64,000 nucleotides of DNA from an uncultured Alphaproteobacteria bacterium (GCA_937995535.1 CALKJU010000007.1:90145-154144); one strand, 5' to 3'; shown: positions 51,839 through 60,687, numbered from the stretch's first letter. Numbers and translations: made by a program. The notes: generated by a model from the letters alone, not told the origin.

Positions 51839-52561
51839 TCAGCGCGCCGGCAGCTGCACCGACACCTCCGCCGTCTCCCCGGCCGCCACCGTCACCGCGA
51901 CCTCGACTGGCCCGGTGAACGCTTGGTTGGCGACCAGCGTGTAGCTGCCCGGCGGCACGTCGCTCAGCGCGAACGAGCCGTCCTTGGCGGTCAACGCGTA
52001 GTAGGGGTTGTCGACGACGTAGACCCAGCCGAGCATCCAGCCGTGCGCGTCGCACTCGATCCGCACTTGGCCGGCGCGCTGCAGCTCGACCTCGATCACC
52101 TGGCCCTGGTTCGGCAAGGCAAGGTTGAACGCCGTGCGCCGGCCATAGAAGCCGTGTGTGTTGTGCAGGACGGGGTCGGAGTTGCGGACCTGCAGGGTCC
52201 CGGCTGGGATCGCTTGGATCGCCGGCAGAAACACGCAGCCCTTCTGGTCGAGCAAGGGTGCCGTGGCTGCCTCCGGCCAAGGCTTGCCTTGGGCCACCTC
52301 CTTGAGCAGCACGATCGCGTCGCCGACGCCGCCTGCTGCGTCCACCCGGATCTCCGGCTCCTCGCGCGGCCCGCCGCACACCGCTTGGTCCTTGGTCGGC
52401 ACCACCATCCGCGTCGGCACTCGGCCGGCGTATGTCACTATCCCGCGGATCGACGCGCCCGCAGACACCGGTGCTACCTCGTAGGCCAAGGCAGAGTGCC
52501 GATCTGGAACCACCGGGGCTGCCAACAGGGCGAACCCCAGCGCGATGCTGCGTGGCAGCAT
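51839..52561 (-). CDS. Cupredoxin-like plus carboxypeptidase-regulatory domain protein
   Basis: A 240-residue exported protein (signal MLPRSIALGFALLAAPVVP). Residues 35-100 and 177-240 are beta domains (GSFALSDVPPGSYTLVANQ typifies CarboxypepD_reg). Between them is a type-1-copper-like site: His133 in NSDPVLHNTH, then Cys170-His173-Met176 in IECDAHGWMLG, matching the CxxHxxM spacing of amicyanin. Similar proteins are often called methylamine-utilisation proteins. Copper-mediated electron transfer is inferred. GGAGG lies 5 nt before the ATG at 52561. It opens the redox gene cluster. Confidence 0.75.
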   Translation of the reverse strand: MLPRSIALGFALLAAPVVPDRHSALAYEVAPVSAGASIRGIVTYAGRVPTRMVVPTKDQAVCGGPREEPEIRVDAAGGVGDAIVLLKEVAQGKPWPEAATAPLLDQKGCVFLPAIQAIPAGTLQVRNSDPVLHNTHGFYGRRTAFNLALPNQGQVIEVELQRAGQVRIECDAHGWMLGWVYVVDNPYYALTAKDGSFALSDVPPGSYTLVANQAFTGPVEVAVTVAAGETAEVSVQLPAR

Positions 52562-52982
52562 CACATCCTCCCTGCTCTTGCCGGCTCGTTTTTCGAAAGA
52601 ACCGGTCGTCAAGCCCCTTTGACAATACATAAGCACCGATCTGCGGTTATGGCAAGCGTATTTTTTGTTTGGTATTCTAACACTTTTGATGTGTCAGGTC
52701 TGCGTGACAGTTTGATGTCAAAGAGGTCCGACACTCTGGTCGCAATGGAACCCAGACTGCCGCTGCGGTGGTATGCAACCTGACGTTGCGGCGGCGCGCC
52801 GCGCTCCGTGGCATCACACCGCGTCTGATCAGTCCGGCCATGGCGACAGGGACGATCCGGCCGCTGCATCCAGCTCGGACGAAGCGATCGGCTGCGAGGT
52901 GCAACGCGGCACGCCGCACCGAGGGGCTATCGGCGCCGTCTCGCGCCGACCCGACGGCGTGGCCGCCGGGCTCGCCATGCGA
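52562..52982. other. Intergenic region upstream of the redox cluster
   Basis: 421 bp between the cupredoxin-like gene and the AlkP-superfamily gene, both on the minus strand. An AT-rich block at about 52620-52710 (with a run ATTTTTTGTTT) contrasts with the rest of the window and probably holds the cluster promoter. On the minus strand TTGCCA lies at about 52649, but no convincing -10 was found. No gene was seen. Confidence 0.45.
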
Positions 52983-54548
52983 TCAGGCTGCAGTCGCCGC
53001 CGCCGGGAGCGGATGCCGTGGCAGGATCGAATTGCCCACCATCCACTCGGGCACCGGCTCGCCGAGCCAACTCAGCGCCGTGGCCACGAGGTCGGGCGCG
53101 ACGAGGGCGTCGCCGGCGCCGCCCTGGGCGATGCCAGGGCCGTGGGCGACGAACCAGCCATCCGGCGCGTGGTCGCCGGAGCGGCCGCTGCGCAGGGGCT
53201 CGCCGGGTGTCCAGCGCAGCTCGCGACCGTCCCGCGTCACGACCCCGGGGCTGTCGACCGCAGCGCGATCGCCCCAGCGCAGGACAAGGTCCCCCAAGTG
53301 GCACCGCACCGGTGCATCCGGGGGGACCAGCTCGTCGGTTCGCTCGACCTGCGCCACCACCGGCTGTCCGTCGTCGAGGTGGCGCAGCCCGAGCAGCGCC
53401 TCGCTCAGCTCGTCGAGCAGGGCCGACGCGACGCTCGGCGGCACGATGCCCCGCGCTTCCCGGCCGGCCAGGTTCAGCCGCAGATAGCCGTCGACATCGC
53501 CGGGCAGCGCCAAGAATCGGGTCCGCGACCAGTCGTGGCTGGCCTGCGATGCCCGCGCCGCCAGCCAGTCGCCGACCGCGCGTGGCAGCCGGCCGGTGAC
53601 GGCGCGAACGACTCCGTAGGGAGCCATGCGCTTGATCCGTGCGGCGAGGCCGATCGCGCCAGCTGCCGGCGCTGCGTTTCCAGCCAGCAACGCCGCCACG
53701 CCCTCGCCGCGTTCGGACCAGCCGGCATTGCGGCGCATGCCGTGCAGCGCGAAGGCGATCACGCCCGTCCGGCGCGGCAGGACCTCCAGCATGCGGCCGA
53801 GCGCCCGGTCGGCGGCCATGTAGAGCTCGTCGAGCGCGCCCGCGAGCGCGTGCCTCGTGCCGCGGTCGAGCGCGCGCGTGTCGATCTGCGACAGGTCGTA
53901 GAGATAGTGCCCGCCGTGGTGCGGCGGGCCCAATACGACAACCGCGAGGTCCCAGGTCTCGCGCCGCAGCAGCCAGGCGGCGATGGCGCCGATCTGCTCC
54001 GTCGCCGCAAGCAGCTCGGCACTCAGGCGCAGCAGGCCCGCCGCGGTCTGCCGCCCCGGCCGCTCGGCGGGTGCGAGGCTGGGCCCGAACCGGCTCGCGA
54101 GTTCACCGGCGAGGTCGGCCGGGTAGGTCGCCGGGACGCGCTCGCCGAAGCTCTGCCATCCGGCCAGGACCGTACCGTCGAGCGGGCCGCGCGGCATGCC
54201 GGCGAACGGGACGTCGATCACGAGCACCCGCCGATCCCGGGCGAGCCGCTCCCAGAACGGAGGCTGGGCGCGCCCGGGCGGGGGCTGCTCCAGCCGCATC
54301 CGGTCCGGCTGCCACCGTCGCCCGACCCGAGGCGGCACCAGATACCACGGCATGCCGGTGCGGAACGCCGGCCAGACCGTCGTCCGCCACAGCGCTGGCC
54401 GGGTCTCGATGCGCCCGGAGAGCCCGCCGGCACGAAGAGCGGCCAGGGTCGGCAGGTGACCCGCTGCAAGGAGCCGCCCGACCCGCGCACCGTCCATCGC
54501 GTCGAGGCCGACGAGCAGGACGGGTCCGTGGTCGGTCTGTGCAGGCAC
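52983..54548 (-). CDS. Alkaline phosphatase superfamily protein (nucleotide pyrophosphatase/phosphodiesterase-like)
   Basis: A 521-residue protein starting MPAQTDHGPVLLVGLDAMDG. The metal Asp is in LVGLDAMDG, the nucleophile Thr is likely in WRTTVWPAFRTGM, further metal residues are in LGPPHHGGHYLYD and FALHGMRRN, and the terminal block is GWFVAHGPGI. This pattern fits type I phosphodiesterase/AlkP enzymes acting on a cytoplasmic or unknown substrate; no signal peptide is seen. It lies alone upstream of the redox cluster. Confidence 0.8.
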   Translation of the reverse strand: MPAQTDHGPVLLVGLDAMDGARVGRLLAAGHLPTLAALRAGGLSGRIETRPALWRTTVWPAFRTGMPWYLVPPRVGRRWQPDRMRLEQPPPGRAQPPFWERLARDRRVLVIDVPFAGMPRGPLDGTVLAGWQSFGERVPATYPADLAGELASRFGPSLAPAERPGRQTAAGLLRLSAELLAATEQIGAIAAWLLRRETWDLAVVVLGPPHHGGHYLYDLSQIDTRALDRGTRHALAGALDELYMAADRALGRMLEVLPRRTGVIAFALHGMRRNAGWSERGEGVAALLAGNAAPAAGAIGLAARIKRMAPYGVVRAVTGRLPRAVGDWLAARASQASHDWSRTRFLALPGDVDGYLRLNLAGREARGIVPPSVASALLDELSEALLGLRHLDDGQPVVAQVERTDELVPPDAPVRCHLGDLVLRWGDRAAVDSPGVVTRDGRELRWTPGEPLRSGRSGDHAPDGWFVAHGPGIAQGGAGDALVAPDLVATALSWLGEPVPEWMVGNSILPRHPLPAAATAA

Positions 54549-54848
54549 GCGCGACCCTCGACGTAGGGCAGATCGGGTACAGGGTCGCGCCCGCTTGCTG
54601 TTCAGGGCAACCCTTCGCGAGCGTTAGCCCGGCAGATGCCGCGCGAGCGTGACGAACCGGCGACGTCGACCTTGTCGCCGCTCGGCTCCATGGCCGTGCC
54701 CCGCCCGTCGCTGGCGCGAACGACGCCCCGGACCGCCGCAGCACCTGCCGTTGCGCGGCGATGCCGACGGCCGATCGGACAGATCTCTGGAACAAACGAG
54801 CCGCCGACGCACCGGATGCGCTACAGGTGTCGCGGGACGAGGTGAGGG
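54549..54848. other. Intergenic region, divergent
   Basis: 300 bp between the divergent AlkP-type and efflux-adaptor genes. It probably carries both promoters, but I see no clear -35/-10 pair, repeat or gene. Confidence 0.35.
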
Positions 54849-55889
54849 ATGCGCCGGTCGCTCCGCCTGCTGCTCATCGCGCTCGCCTTGAGCGCGGCCT
54901 TGCTCGGCTGGCGGCTGTGGGAACAGCGGCCCCTGCCGGTCCGGGTCGCGGCGGCCATTCGTGGTCCGGCGATCGAGGCCGTCTACGCTACCGGAACGGT
55001 CGAGCCGGTGCGCTGGGCGGCGGTCGCGCCGGCCTTGAAGGGGCGCTTGCGCGAGATTCTGGTCGACGACGGCGACCGGGTCGTGGCGGGCCAGCTCCTG
55101 GCGCGTCTCGACGACACGGTGGCCCGCGCCCAGCTCGCTGAGGCCGAGGCGCGAGCGCGCTTCGCCGCCGAGGAGGCGGAGCGGCTCGAATGGCTGATCG
55201 AACGCTCGGCCACCGCGCGGCGCGAGGCCGATCGTGCCCGCAGTGAGGCGCGTGCGCTCGAGGCCGCCGCCGAGGCACAGCGTCGCCGGCTGGGCGACTA
55301 CGACCTGCGGGCCCCGATCGCCGGCGTGGTCCTGCGCCGCGACGGTGAGCCCGGCGAGATGGTCGACACGACCGACACATTGTTCTGGATCGGCGAGACC
55401 GAGCCCCTGCGCGTCACCGCCGAAGTCGACGAGGAGGACATGCCGCGCGTCACGATCGGGCAGAGAGTGCTTCTCCGCGCCGACGCGTTCCCCGACCGAG
55501 TGATCGAGGGCCAGCTCGCCGCGATCACGCCCAAGGGTGATCCGGTGCAGAAGACCTACCGGGTGCGCATCGCGCTGCCCAGCGACGTGCCGCTGCTCAT
55601 CGGCATGACCGTCGAGGCCAACATCGTCGTCCGTGAGGAGCCGAACGCCGTGCTGGTGCCGAGCTTGGCACTGCGCGACGGGGCGCTGTACGTGCTGGAG
55701 GGCGAGCACGCCTCGTGGCGGCCGATCGAGCTGGGCGTGGTCGGGCCGGAGCTGGCCGAGGTGCGCGCGCACTTGGTGGAAGGTGAGCTGGTGATCGTCG
55801 ATCCCCCGCCGCTACTGCAGGCCGGGCGGCGCGTGCGCGCGCTGCCCGGCGGCGATGTCGCGAGCGCGGTGGCGGCGCCAGCAAGCTGA
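54849..55889 (+). CDS. Periplasmic adaptor (HlyD/MacA-like) protein
   Basis: A 346-residue membrane-fusion protein. It has an N-terminal anchor LRLLLIALALSAALLGW, a lipoyl half AVYATGTVEPVRWAAVAPAL, a short helical hairpin (residues 95-145), the second half DYDLRAPIAGVVLRRDGEPG and a beta-barrel DPVQKTYRVRIALP. It links an inner-membrane ABC pump to an outer-membrane channel. It heads a three-gene unit, with a 6 bp gap to the permease. GAGGTGAGGG precedes the ATG. Confidence 0.88.
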   Translation: MRRSLRLLLIALALSAALLGWRLWEQRPLPVRVAAAIRGPAIEAVYATGTVEPVRWAAVAPALKGRLREILVDDGDRVVAGQLLARLDDTVARAQLAEAEARARFAAEEAERLEWLIERSATARREADRARSEARALEAAAEAQRRRLGDYDLRAPIAGVVLRRDGEPGEMVDTTDTLFWIGETEPLRVTAEVDEEDMPRVTIGQRVLLRADAFPDRVIEGQLAAITPKGDPVQKTYRVRIALPSDVPLLIGMTVEANIVVREEPNAVLVPSLALRDGALYVLEGEHASWRPIELGVVGPELAEVRAHLVEGELVIVDPPPLLQAGRRVRALPGGDVASAVAAPAS

Positions 55890-55895
55890 GCACTC

Positions 55896-57149
55896 ATGGC
55901 CGTCACGCTGCTCCTCGACATCGCGCTCGGCCACCTGCGCAGGCGCAGGCGCCAGACCCTGGTCTCCGTCCTGGGAGTGGCGCTCGGCGTCGGCTTCTTC
56001 GTCGGGGTCACTGCGCTCATGCGCGGCTTCCAGCAGTACTTCATCGCCCAGGTGATTGATGTGTCGCCGCACATCGTCATCAAGGACGACTATCGCGCCG
56101 CACGCCCGCAGCCGGCGACGCTCCGCTGGCCCGCCGGCGCCGTCGCGGTGAGCGGGGTCAAGCCGCGCGACGAGCCGCGAGGAATCCGCAACGCGCGCGC
56201 CAAGCTCGCCGAACTCGAGGCCATGGGCCTCGCTGTCGCGCCGACGCTGCAGGGCCAAGTGATCCTTCGCTACGGCACGCGCGACGTGCCGGTCTCGCTC
56301 TACGGCATCGAGCCGGAGCGGGAGCGCCAGGTGACGAACGTCGAGCGGGATCTCGTCGCCGGCACGCTGGACGACCTCCGCTCGACTGCCAACGCGCTGA
56401 TCGTCGGGGTCGGCGTGGCCGAGCGCCTCGGCGCGCGGCGCGGCGACACGATAACCGCCGTCGCTCCGAGCGGCGTCAGCATGTCGATGAAGATCACGGG
56501 CCTGCTGCGCAGCGGCATCACCGCGATCGACAACGGGCAGGGCTACGCTCTGCTCAAGACCGTCCAGGTGCTCCAGGGCCGCAGCAACGTCGTGAACCAG
56601 ATCCGCATCCGCCTCGCCGACATCGCCGCGGCTGAGCCGCTTGCCCGGCAGATCGAGGCGCGGTTCCTCTACCGAACCGAGAGCTGGGAGGAGACCAACC
56701 GCAACATACTGGGCCTCTTCGTCGTCCAGAACGCGATCATGTACTCGATCGTCGGCGCGATCCTGCTGGTCGCCGCCTTCGGCATCTACAACATCGTCTC
56801 GACCGTCGTGTATGAGAAGACCCGCGATATTGCCATCCTGCGCTCGATCGGCTTCGGCCGTGGCGAGATCCAGGCGGTGTTCGTCATCGAGGGGGTGGTG
56901 GTCGGGATCCTCGGTGGCCTCGCCGGTGCGGTGGTCGGCTACGCGCTGATCGAGCTGCTGGGCCAGGTCCGCTTCGAGAACGTCGGGGGCATCATGTCGG
57001 GCCGCGACGGCTTCATTCTCGCCCGCGAGGTCTGGCCCTATCTGGTCGGCGCTCTGTTCGCGCTGATCGCTGCCGCGGTGGCGGCGCTGGTGCCGGCACG
57101 CCGCGCGGCACGCCTCAATCCGGTCGACATCATCCGTGGGGCCGCCTGA
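55896..57149 (+). CDS. MacB/LolE-like ABC transporter permease (FtsX family)
   Basis: A 417-residue membrane protein. The first helix is about residues 15-40 (QTLVSVLGVALGVGFFVGVTA). A large periplasmic domain follows, and a C-terminal FtsX bundle runs from residue 285: IMYSIVGAILLVAAFGIYNI, VVYEKTRDIAILRSIGFGRG, VFVIEGVVVGILGGLAGAVV. It uses mechanotransmission rather than transport through the membrane. It belongs with the adaptor before it and the ATPase after it. Confidence 0.88.
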   Translation: MAVTLLLDIALGHLRRRRRQTLVSVLGVALGVGFFVGVTALMRGFQQYFIAQVIDVSPHIVIKDDYRAARPQPATLRWPAGAVAVSGVKPRDEPRGIRNARAKLAELEAMGLAVAPTLQGQVILRYGTRDVPVSLYGIEPERERQVTNVERDLVAGTLDDLRSTANALIVGVGVAERLGARRGDTITAVAPSGVSMSMKITGLLRSGITAIDNGQGYALLKTVQVLQGRSNVVNQIRIRLADIAAAEPLARQIEARFLYRTESWEETNRNILGLFVVQNAIMYSIVGAILLVAAFGIYNIVSTVVYEKTRDIAILRSIGFGRGEIQAVFVIEGVVVGILGGLAGAVVGYALIELLGQVRFENVGGIMSGRDGFILAREVWPYLVGALFALIAAAVAALVPARRAARLNPVDIIRGAA

Positions 57150-57154
57150 CCGTG

Positions 57155-57847
57155 ATGCTCGAGGCGGTGGACGTCCGCCGCGTCCTGCCGGGCCCGCCGC
57201 CCGTCACACTGGTCGACGCCGTGAGCTTCGCGATCGACCGCGGCGAGTTCGTTGCCGTCACCGGCCCGTCCGGTTCCGGCAAGTCGTCGCTGCTCTACCT
57301 TCTGGGCCTGCTCGACCGCCCGACCAGCGGGATGGTGCGCGTCGATGGCATCGATACGAGCGGCCTCGACGGTGCCGCGCTCGACCGGCTGCGCCTGGAG
57401 CGGCTGGGCTTCGTCTTCCAGTTCCACTTCCTCTTGCCCGAGTTCACCGCGCTGGAGAACGTCCTGATCCCGATCCGCCGGCTCGGCCGGCTGGACGATC
57501 GGGCCGCGCGTCACCGGGGCGCAGGGCTGCTGGCCGACCTGAACGTCGCCGAGGCGGCCGACAAATATCCCGGTCAGCTCTCCGGCGGGATGCGGCAGCG
57601 GGTGGCGATCGCCCGGGCGCTGGCCAACGACCCGGCGATCGTGCTGGCGGACGAGCCGACTGGCAACCTCGATACCGCCAACGGCCGAGCCGTGTTCGAC
57701 GTGTTCGAAAGGCTGACGGCGGTCGACGGCCGGACCGTGGTCGTCGTGACCCACGACATCGACCTCGCCGCTCGCACCCACCGTCGTCTTCACCTCGTCG
57801 ACGGCCGCATCGTCAGAGACCAGCCGGTCAGGGCTTCGGCGGCCTGA
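57155..57847 (+). CDS. ABC transporter ATP-binding protein (MacB/LolD-like)
   Basis: A 230-residue ATPase (a GTG at 57152 is an alternative start). Walker A GPSGSGKSSLLYL, Q-loop FVFQFHFLLPEFTALENV, signature LSGGMRQRVAIARAL, Walker B IVLADEPTGNLDT and switch His VVVTHD are all intact. It powers the adaptor/permease complex. The 3' end overlaps the convergent LysR gene by 20 bp. Confidence 0.92.
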   Translation: MLEAVDVRRVLPGPPPVTLVDAVSFAIDRGEFVAVTGPSGSGKSSLLYLLGLLDRPTSGMVRVDGIDTSGLDGAALDRLRLERLGFVFQFHFLLPEFTALENVLIPIRRLGRLDDRAARHRGAGLLADLNVAEAADKYPGQLSGGMRQRVAIARALANDPAIVLADEPTGNLDTANGRAVFDVFERLTAVDGRTVVVVTHDIDLAARTHRRLHLVDGRIVRDQPVRASAA

Positions 57848-58754
57848 TTTCCCGATCGATCGCCGGCGATACGCCCGCGGCGTCGCGCAGCCAGGAGCAG
57901 AACGCCTCGATGCGGGCGATGCCGCGATGCTCGGGAGGCAGAACCAGATAGTAGGCGACCTCCGCCGGCAGGGCCGTGGCGAACGGCGCCACCAGCCGCC
58001 CGTCGGCGAGCGCGTCGGCGACGAGCTGCCGGCGGCCCATGGCCACGCCGAGCCCGGCGGCGGCCGCCTCGTAAGCAGCACCGGCCGTATCGAACCAGGA
58101 GCCGCGCTCCGCGTCCACGCTGCCGACGCCAGTCGCCGCCAACCAGCGCGGCCAGTCGTCGGGGAACGCCTGGACGTGGAGCAGTTGCACCGACGAGAGG
58201 GCCGGCGGACCGCCCCCGGTTTCGTCCAGCAGTCCGGGCGCGCAGACCGGGAAGAGATCGTCCGTCATTAGCCGCTCGGCGATCAGCCCCGGCCAGGCTC
58301 CGCGCCCGTACCGCACGCCGACATCGATCCCTTCCCGGAAGAGGTCGAGCTTGCGCATGGTCGAGACGAGGCGGACCTCGATGCCGGGGTGCCGTCGCTG
58401 AAACTGGACCAGGCGCGGCACGAGCCAGGAGGCGGCGAAGGAGGGGGGCGCCGTCACGGTCAGCACGCTGCCCTGCGCGGCGCTGCGCACGCGGTCGACC
58501 CCGGCGTGCAGCAGCGCGAAGCCGTCCTGCAGAAACGGTGCCAGGAGCTGGCCCGCCTCGGTCAGACGCAGGGCACGGCTGAGCCGGCGGAACAGCCGCA
58601 CGCCGAGATCCTCCTCGAGCTGGCGGATCTGGTGACTGACCGCGGCCTGGGTGACGTGCAGCTCCTCGGCGGCGCGGGTGAAGCTGAGATGGCGTGCGGC
58701 CGCCTCGAAGGCGCGCAGTGCCGCCAACGGCGGCAACCGTCGCGAGGGGCTCAT
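57828..58754 (-). CDS. LysR family transcriptional regulator (GcvA-like)
   Basis: A 308-residue regulator with an N-terminal winged helix (LAALRAFEAAARHLSFTRAA, then EELHVTQAAVSHQIRQLEED), followed by the LysR substrate-binding domain from residue 90. The wording resembles GcvA and related cell-envelope regulators. Its target is uncertain; the neighbouring genes converge on it, so the target may be remote. The promoter region is the 105 bp shared with the DUF1127 gene. Confidence 0.88.
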   Translation of the reverse strand: MSPSRRLPPLAALRAFEAAARHLSFTRAAEELHVTQAAVSHQIRQLEEDLGVRLFRRLSRALRLTEAGQLLAPFLQDGFALLHAGVDRVRSAAQGSVLTVTAPPSFAASWLVPRLVQFQRRHPGIEVRLVSTMRKLDLFREGIDVGVRYGRGAWPGLIAERLMTDDLFPVCAPGLLDETGGGPPALSSVQLLHVQAFPDDWPRWLAATGVGSVDAERGSWFDTAGAAYEAAAAGLGVAMGRRQLVADALADGRLVAPFATALPAEVAYYLVLPPEHRGIARIEAFCSWLRDAAGVSPAIDREIRPPKP

Positions 58755-58859
58755 CGTTCATGAACTCCGCTCATGCATCTCCTGAGAAGAACGCGTTCGT
58801 CATCGGGCGAGTCAAGCAACATCCTGATAGCCATCGAAGGTCATCGCCGGGAGCGAAAT

Positions 58860-59036
58860 ATGAGCCGTGCTTGCCTTCATGACATCATGGACCTAGCGCA
58901 TCGGGCGCGCGTCTGGATCGACCGGCGGCGGAGCCGCGACCTGCTCCGCCGCCTCGACGATCGTGCCCTGCGCGATATCGGCCTCAGCCGGCTCGATGCT
59001 TGGCGGGAGGCCCGCAAGCCCTTCTGGCGTGCCTGA
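58860..59036 (+). CDS. DUF1127 domain micro-protein
   Basis: A 58-residue Arg-rich protein starting MSRACLHDIMDLAHRARVWI. The DUF1127 core is RRSRDLLRRLDDRALRDIGL, then SRLDAWREARKPFWR. Family members influence phosphate, carbon or stress physiology through RNA-binding in some alphaproteobacteria. GGGAG lies 7 nt before the ATG. It faces away from the LysR gene and precedes a second small gene by 24 bp. Confidence 0.85.
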   Translation: MSRACLHDIMDLAHRARVWIDRRRSRDLLRRLDDRALRDIGLSRLDAWREARKPFWRA

Positions 59037-59060
59037 CCCCCAAACAAATCGGAGACCGTC

Positions 59061-59252
59061 ATGTCGGAGCCGATCTACCGTGAGCTGCCGGGCCCGGCCG
59101 AGATCCACCGGCTGATGCTCGAGGCGCGGCGAGAGCGTAGCCGGATCCTCGGTGACGCGCTTGTCGCGTTCCTGCGGCGCGGCCGTCGCCGGCGGTGGCG
59201 CTGGTGGCCGCTCGCTTCAGAAGTGCTGCCAGCCGGCCCGCGCCGAGGTTGA
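59061..59252 (+). CDS. Small basic protein beside DUF1127
   Basis: A 63-residue protein starting MSEPIYRELPGPAEIHRLML. The helical centre EARRERSRILGDALVAFLRR is followed by RGRRRRWRWWP. It resembles the small companion peptides found next to DUF1127 genes in alphaproteobacteria, though I cannot name a family. GGAG lies 6 nt before the ATG. The last 36 bp overlap the 3' end of thiL on the other strand. Confidence 0.55.
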   Translation: MSEPIYRELPGPAEIHRLMLEARRERSRILGDALVAFLRRGRRRRWRWWPLASEVLPAGPRRG

Positions 59253-60197
59253 CAGCGGCCGGCCGTCGCGGTCGAGGACCAGGAGGCCGGGCTCGGCGGT
59301 GATCACGCCGATCCGCGTCAATGGTACCTCGGCCGTGGCGAGCGCCACGATGCGCTCAGCCGCGGCAGGGGGCGCGGTGAAGAGCAGCTCGTAATCGTCG
59401 CCGCCGGTCAGCGCCGCGGTGAGCGCGTCCGGCACGCTGCGGGCCACGACCGAGATCGGCAGGCGCTCGGTCTCAAGGCGCGCCCCGACCCGCGAGGTGT
59501 CGAGGATGTGGCCGAGATCGGCGAGCAGCCCGTCGGAAACGTCGATCGCGGCGTGGGCGACGCCGCGCAGCGCGCGGCCCAGGGCGAGGCGCGGTCGCGG
59601 CGTGCGGTAGCGGTCGACCAGGGGCAGCGCCTGCTCCTCGGTCGCTGCAAGTCCTCGCAGGATGCGTAGGCCCAAGGCGGCCTCACCGAGCGTGCCGGAT
59701 ACCCAGACCTCGTCGCCCGGCCGGGCCCCGCTCCGCCGCAGCGCCGTGCCCAGCGGGACGGTGCCGAGGATGGTCAGCGAAAGCGACAGGGGTCCCGTGG
59801 TCGAGACCGTGTCACCGCCCAGAAGATGAACGCTGAAGCGTGCCTGGTCGGCGGCCATTCCGTGCCAGAACGCGGCGAGCCAAGCATCGTCGATCGCGGC
59901 CGGCCGGGCGAAGGTGACGAGGTAGCCGAGCCCGTCGGCGCCCATCGCCGCGAGGTCGGAGAGGTTCACGCGGAGCAACTTGCCGGCGATCAGCCCGGGC
60001 GGATCGTCGGGCAGGAAATGGACGCCCGCGACCATGGCGTCCGCCGCCACCACGAGTTCGCTCCCCTCGGGCAGGCGGACGAGCGCCGCGTCGTCCTCGA
60101 GGTCGAGTGCGCCCGGAAAGCCCCGGGCGAGCGGCTTGATCAGCCGATCGATCAGCTCGAACTCGCCGAGCCGCGTGGTGCCGCGGCGCCGGGTCAC
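59217..60197 (-). CDS. thiL: Thiamine-monophosphate kinase
   Basis: A 326-residue enzyme that phosphorylates TMP to TPP. Motifs are LGEFELIDRLIKPLARGFPG, LEDDAALVRLPEGSELVVAA, HLLGGDTVSTTGPLSLSLT, AIDVSDGLLADLGHILD and GGDDYELLF. The GTG start overlaps the nusB stop (GTGA). It is the last gene of the riboflavin/nusB operon, a standard alphaproteobacterial layout. Confidence 0.93.
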   Translation of the reverse strand: MTRRRGTTRLGEFELIDRLIKPLARGFPGALDLEDDAALVRLPEGSELVVAADAMVAGVHFLPDDPPGLIAGKLLRVNLSDLAAMGADGLGYLVTFARPAAIDDAWLAAFWHGMAADQARFSVHLLGGDTVSTTGPLSLSLTILGTVPLGTALRRSGARPGDEVWVSGTLGEAALGLRILRGLAATEEQALPLVDRYRTPRPRLALGRALRGVAHAAIDVSDGLLADLGHILDTSRVGARLETERLPISVVARSVPDALTAALTGGDDYELLFTAPPAAAERIVALATAEVPLTRIGVITAEPGLLVLDRDGRPLSTSARAGWQHF

Positions 60198-60676
60198 AGG
60201 GCCGCCTGGGACGCCCGCAGCCGTGGCGCCAACCGGTCGAGCACGGCGTTGACGAAGGCGGCATCGCCCGGCCCGAGGAAGCCGTGCGCCAGCTCGACGT
60301 ACTCGTTGATCACCACCTTGACGGGCACATCGGTGCGATCGGCGAGCTCGAACGCCCCGGCGCGCAGACAGGCGCGGACCAGATAGCCACAGCGGGCGAG
60401 CGTCCACCCGGCGGCGAGGCAACGCTCGATCTCGGGATCGAGCCGTTCCCGCGCCGCCCACGCGCCCTCGGCGACGATCGCGAACCATTCCCGATCGACC
60501 GGCGGCGCCGCAGCGTCACCCTCGTGTGGGTCGAGCAGCCGGGCGAGCCGATGATCGCCGAACTCGGCCACCACGGTCTCGGCGGCGGCACCGCCGACCT
60601 CGATCTGGTAGAGAGCCTGGACAGCCGCGAAGCGGGCGGCCCGGCGACGGCTCAGAAGCGGCGTCGGCTTGGCCAT
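60194..60676 (-). CDS. nusB: Transcription antitermination factor NusB
   Basis: A 160-residue helical protein. It starts MAKPTPLLSRRRAARFAAVQ, then ALYQIEVGG, and later has CLRAGAFELADRTDVPVKVV, INEYVELAHGF and FVNAVLDRLAPRLR. NusB binds boxA RNA with NusE during rRNA transcription. It lies 11 bp after ribH. Confidence 0.93.
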   Translation of the reverse strand: MAKPTPLLSRRRAARFAAVQALYQIEVGGAAAETVVAEFGDHRLARLLDPHEGDAAAPPVDREWFAIVAEGAWAARERLDPEIERCLAAGWTLARCGYLVRACLRAGAFELADRTDVPVKVVINEYVELAHGFLGPGDAAFVNAVLDRLAPRLRASQAAL

Positions 60677-60687
60677 TCGTCTCGGCC

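Noticed and set aside
45840..52561. Part of a photosynthesis gene cluster
   Set aside because: Apart from the PufC-like gene no puf, puh, bch or crt gene is visible, and both flanks are ordinary genes.
50550..52625. A 691-codon frame that would fuse the metallophosphoesterase to an upstream segment
   Set aside because: The upstream part overlaps the cupredoxin-like gene in another frame and is low-complexity. The ATG at 51737 with the Tat signal is the natural start.
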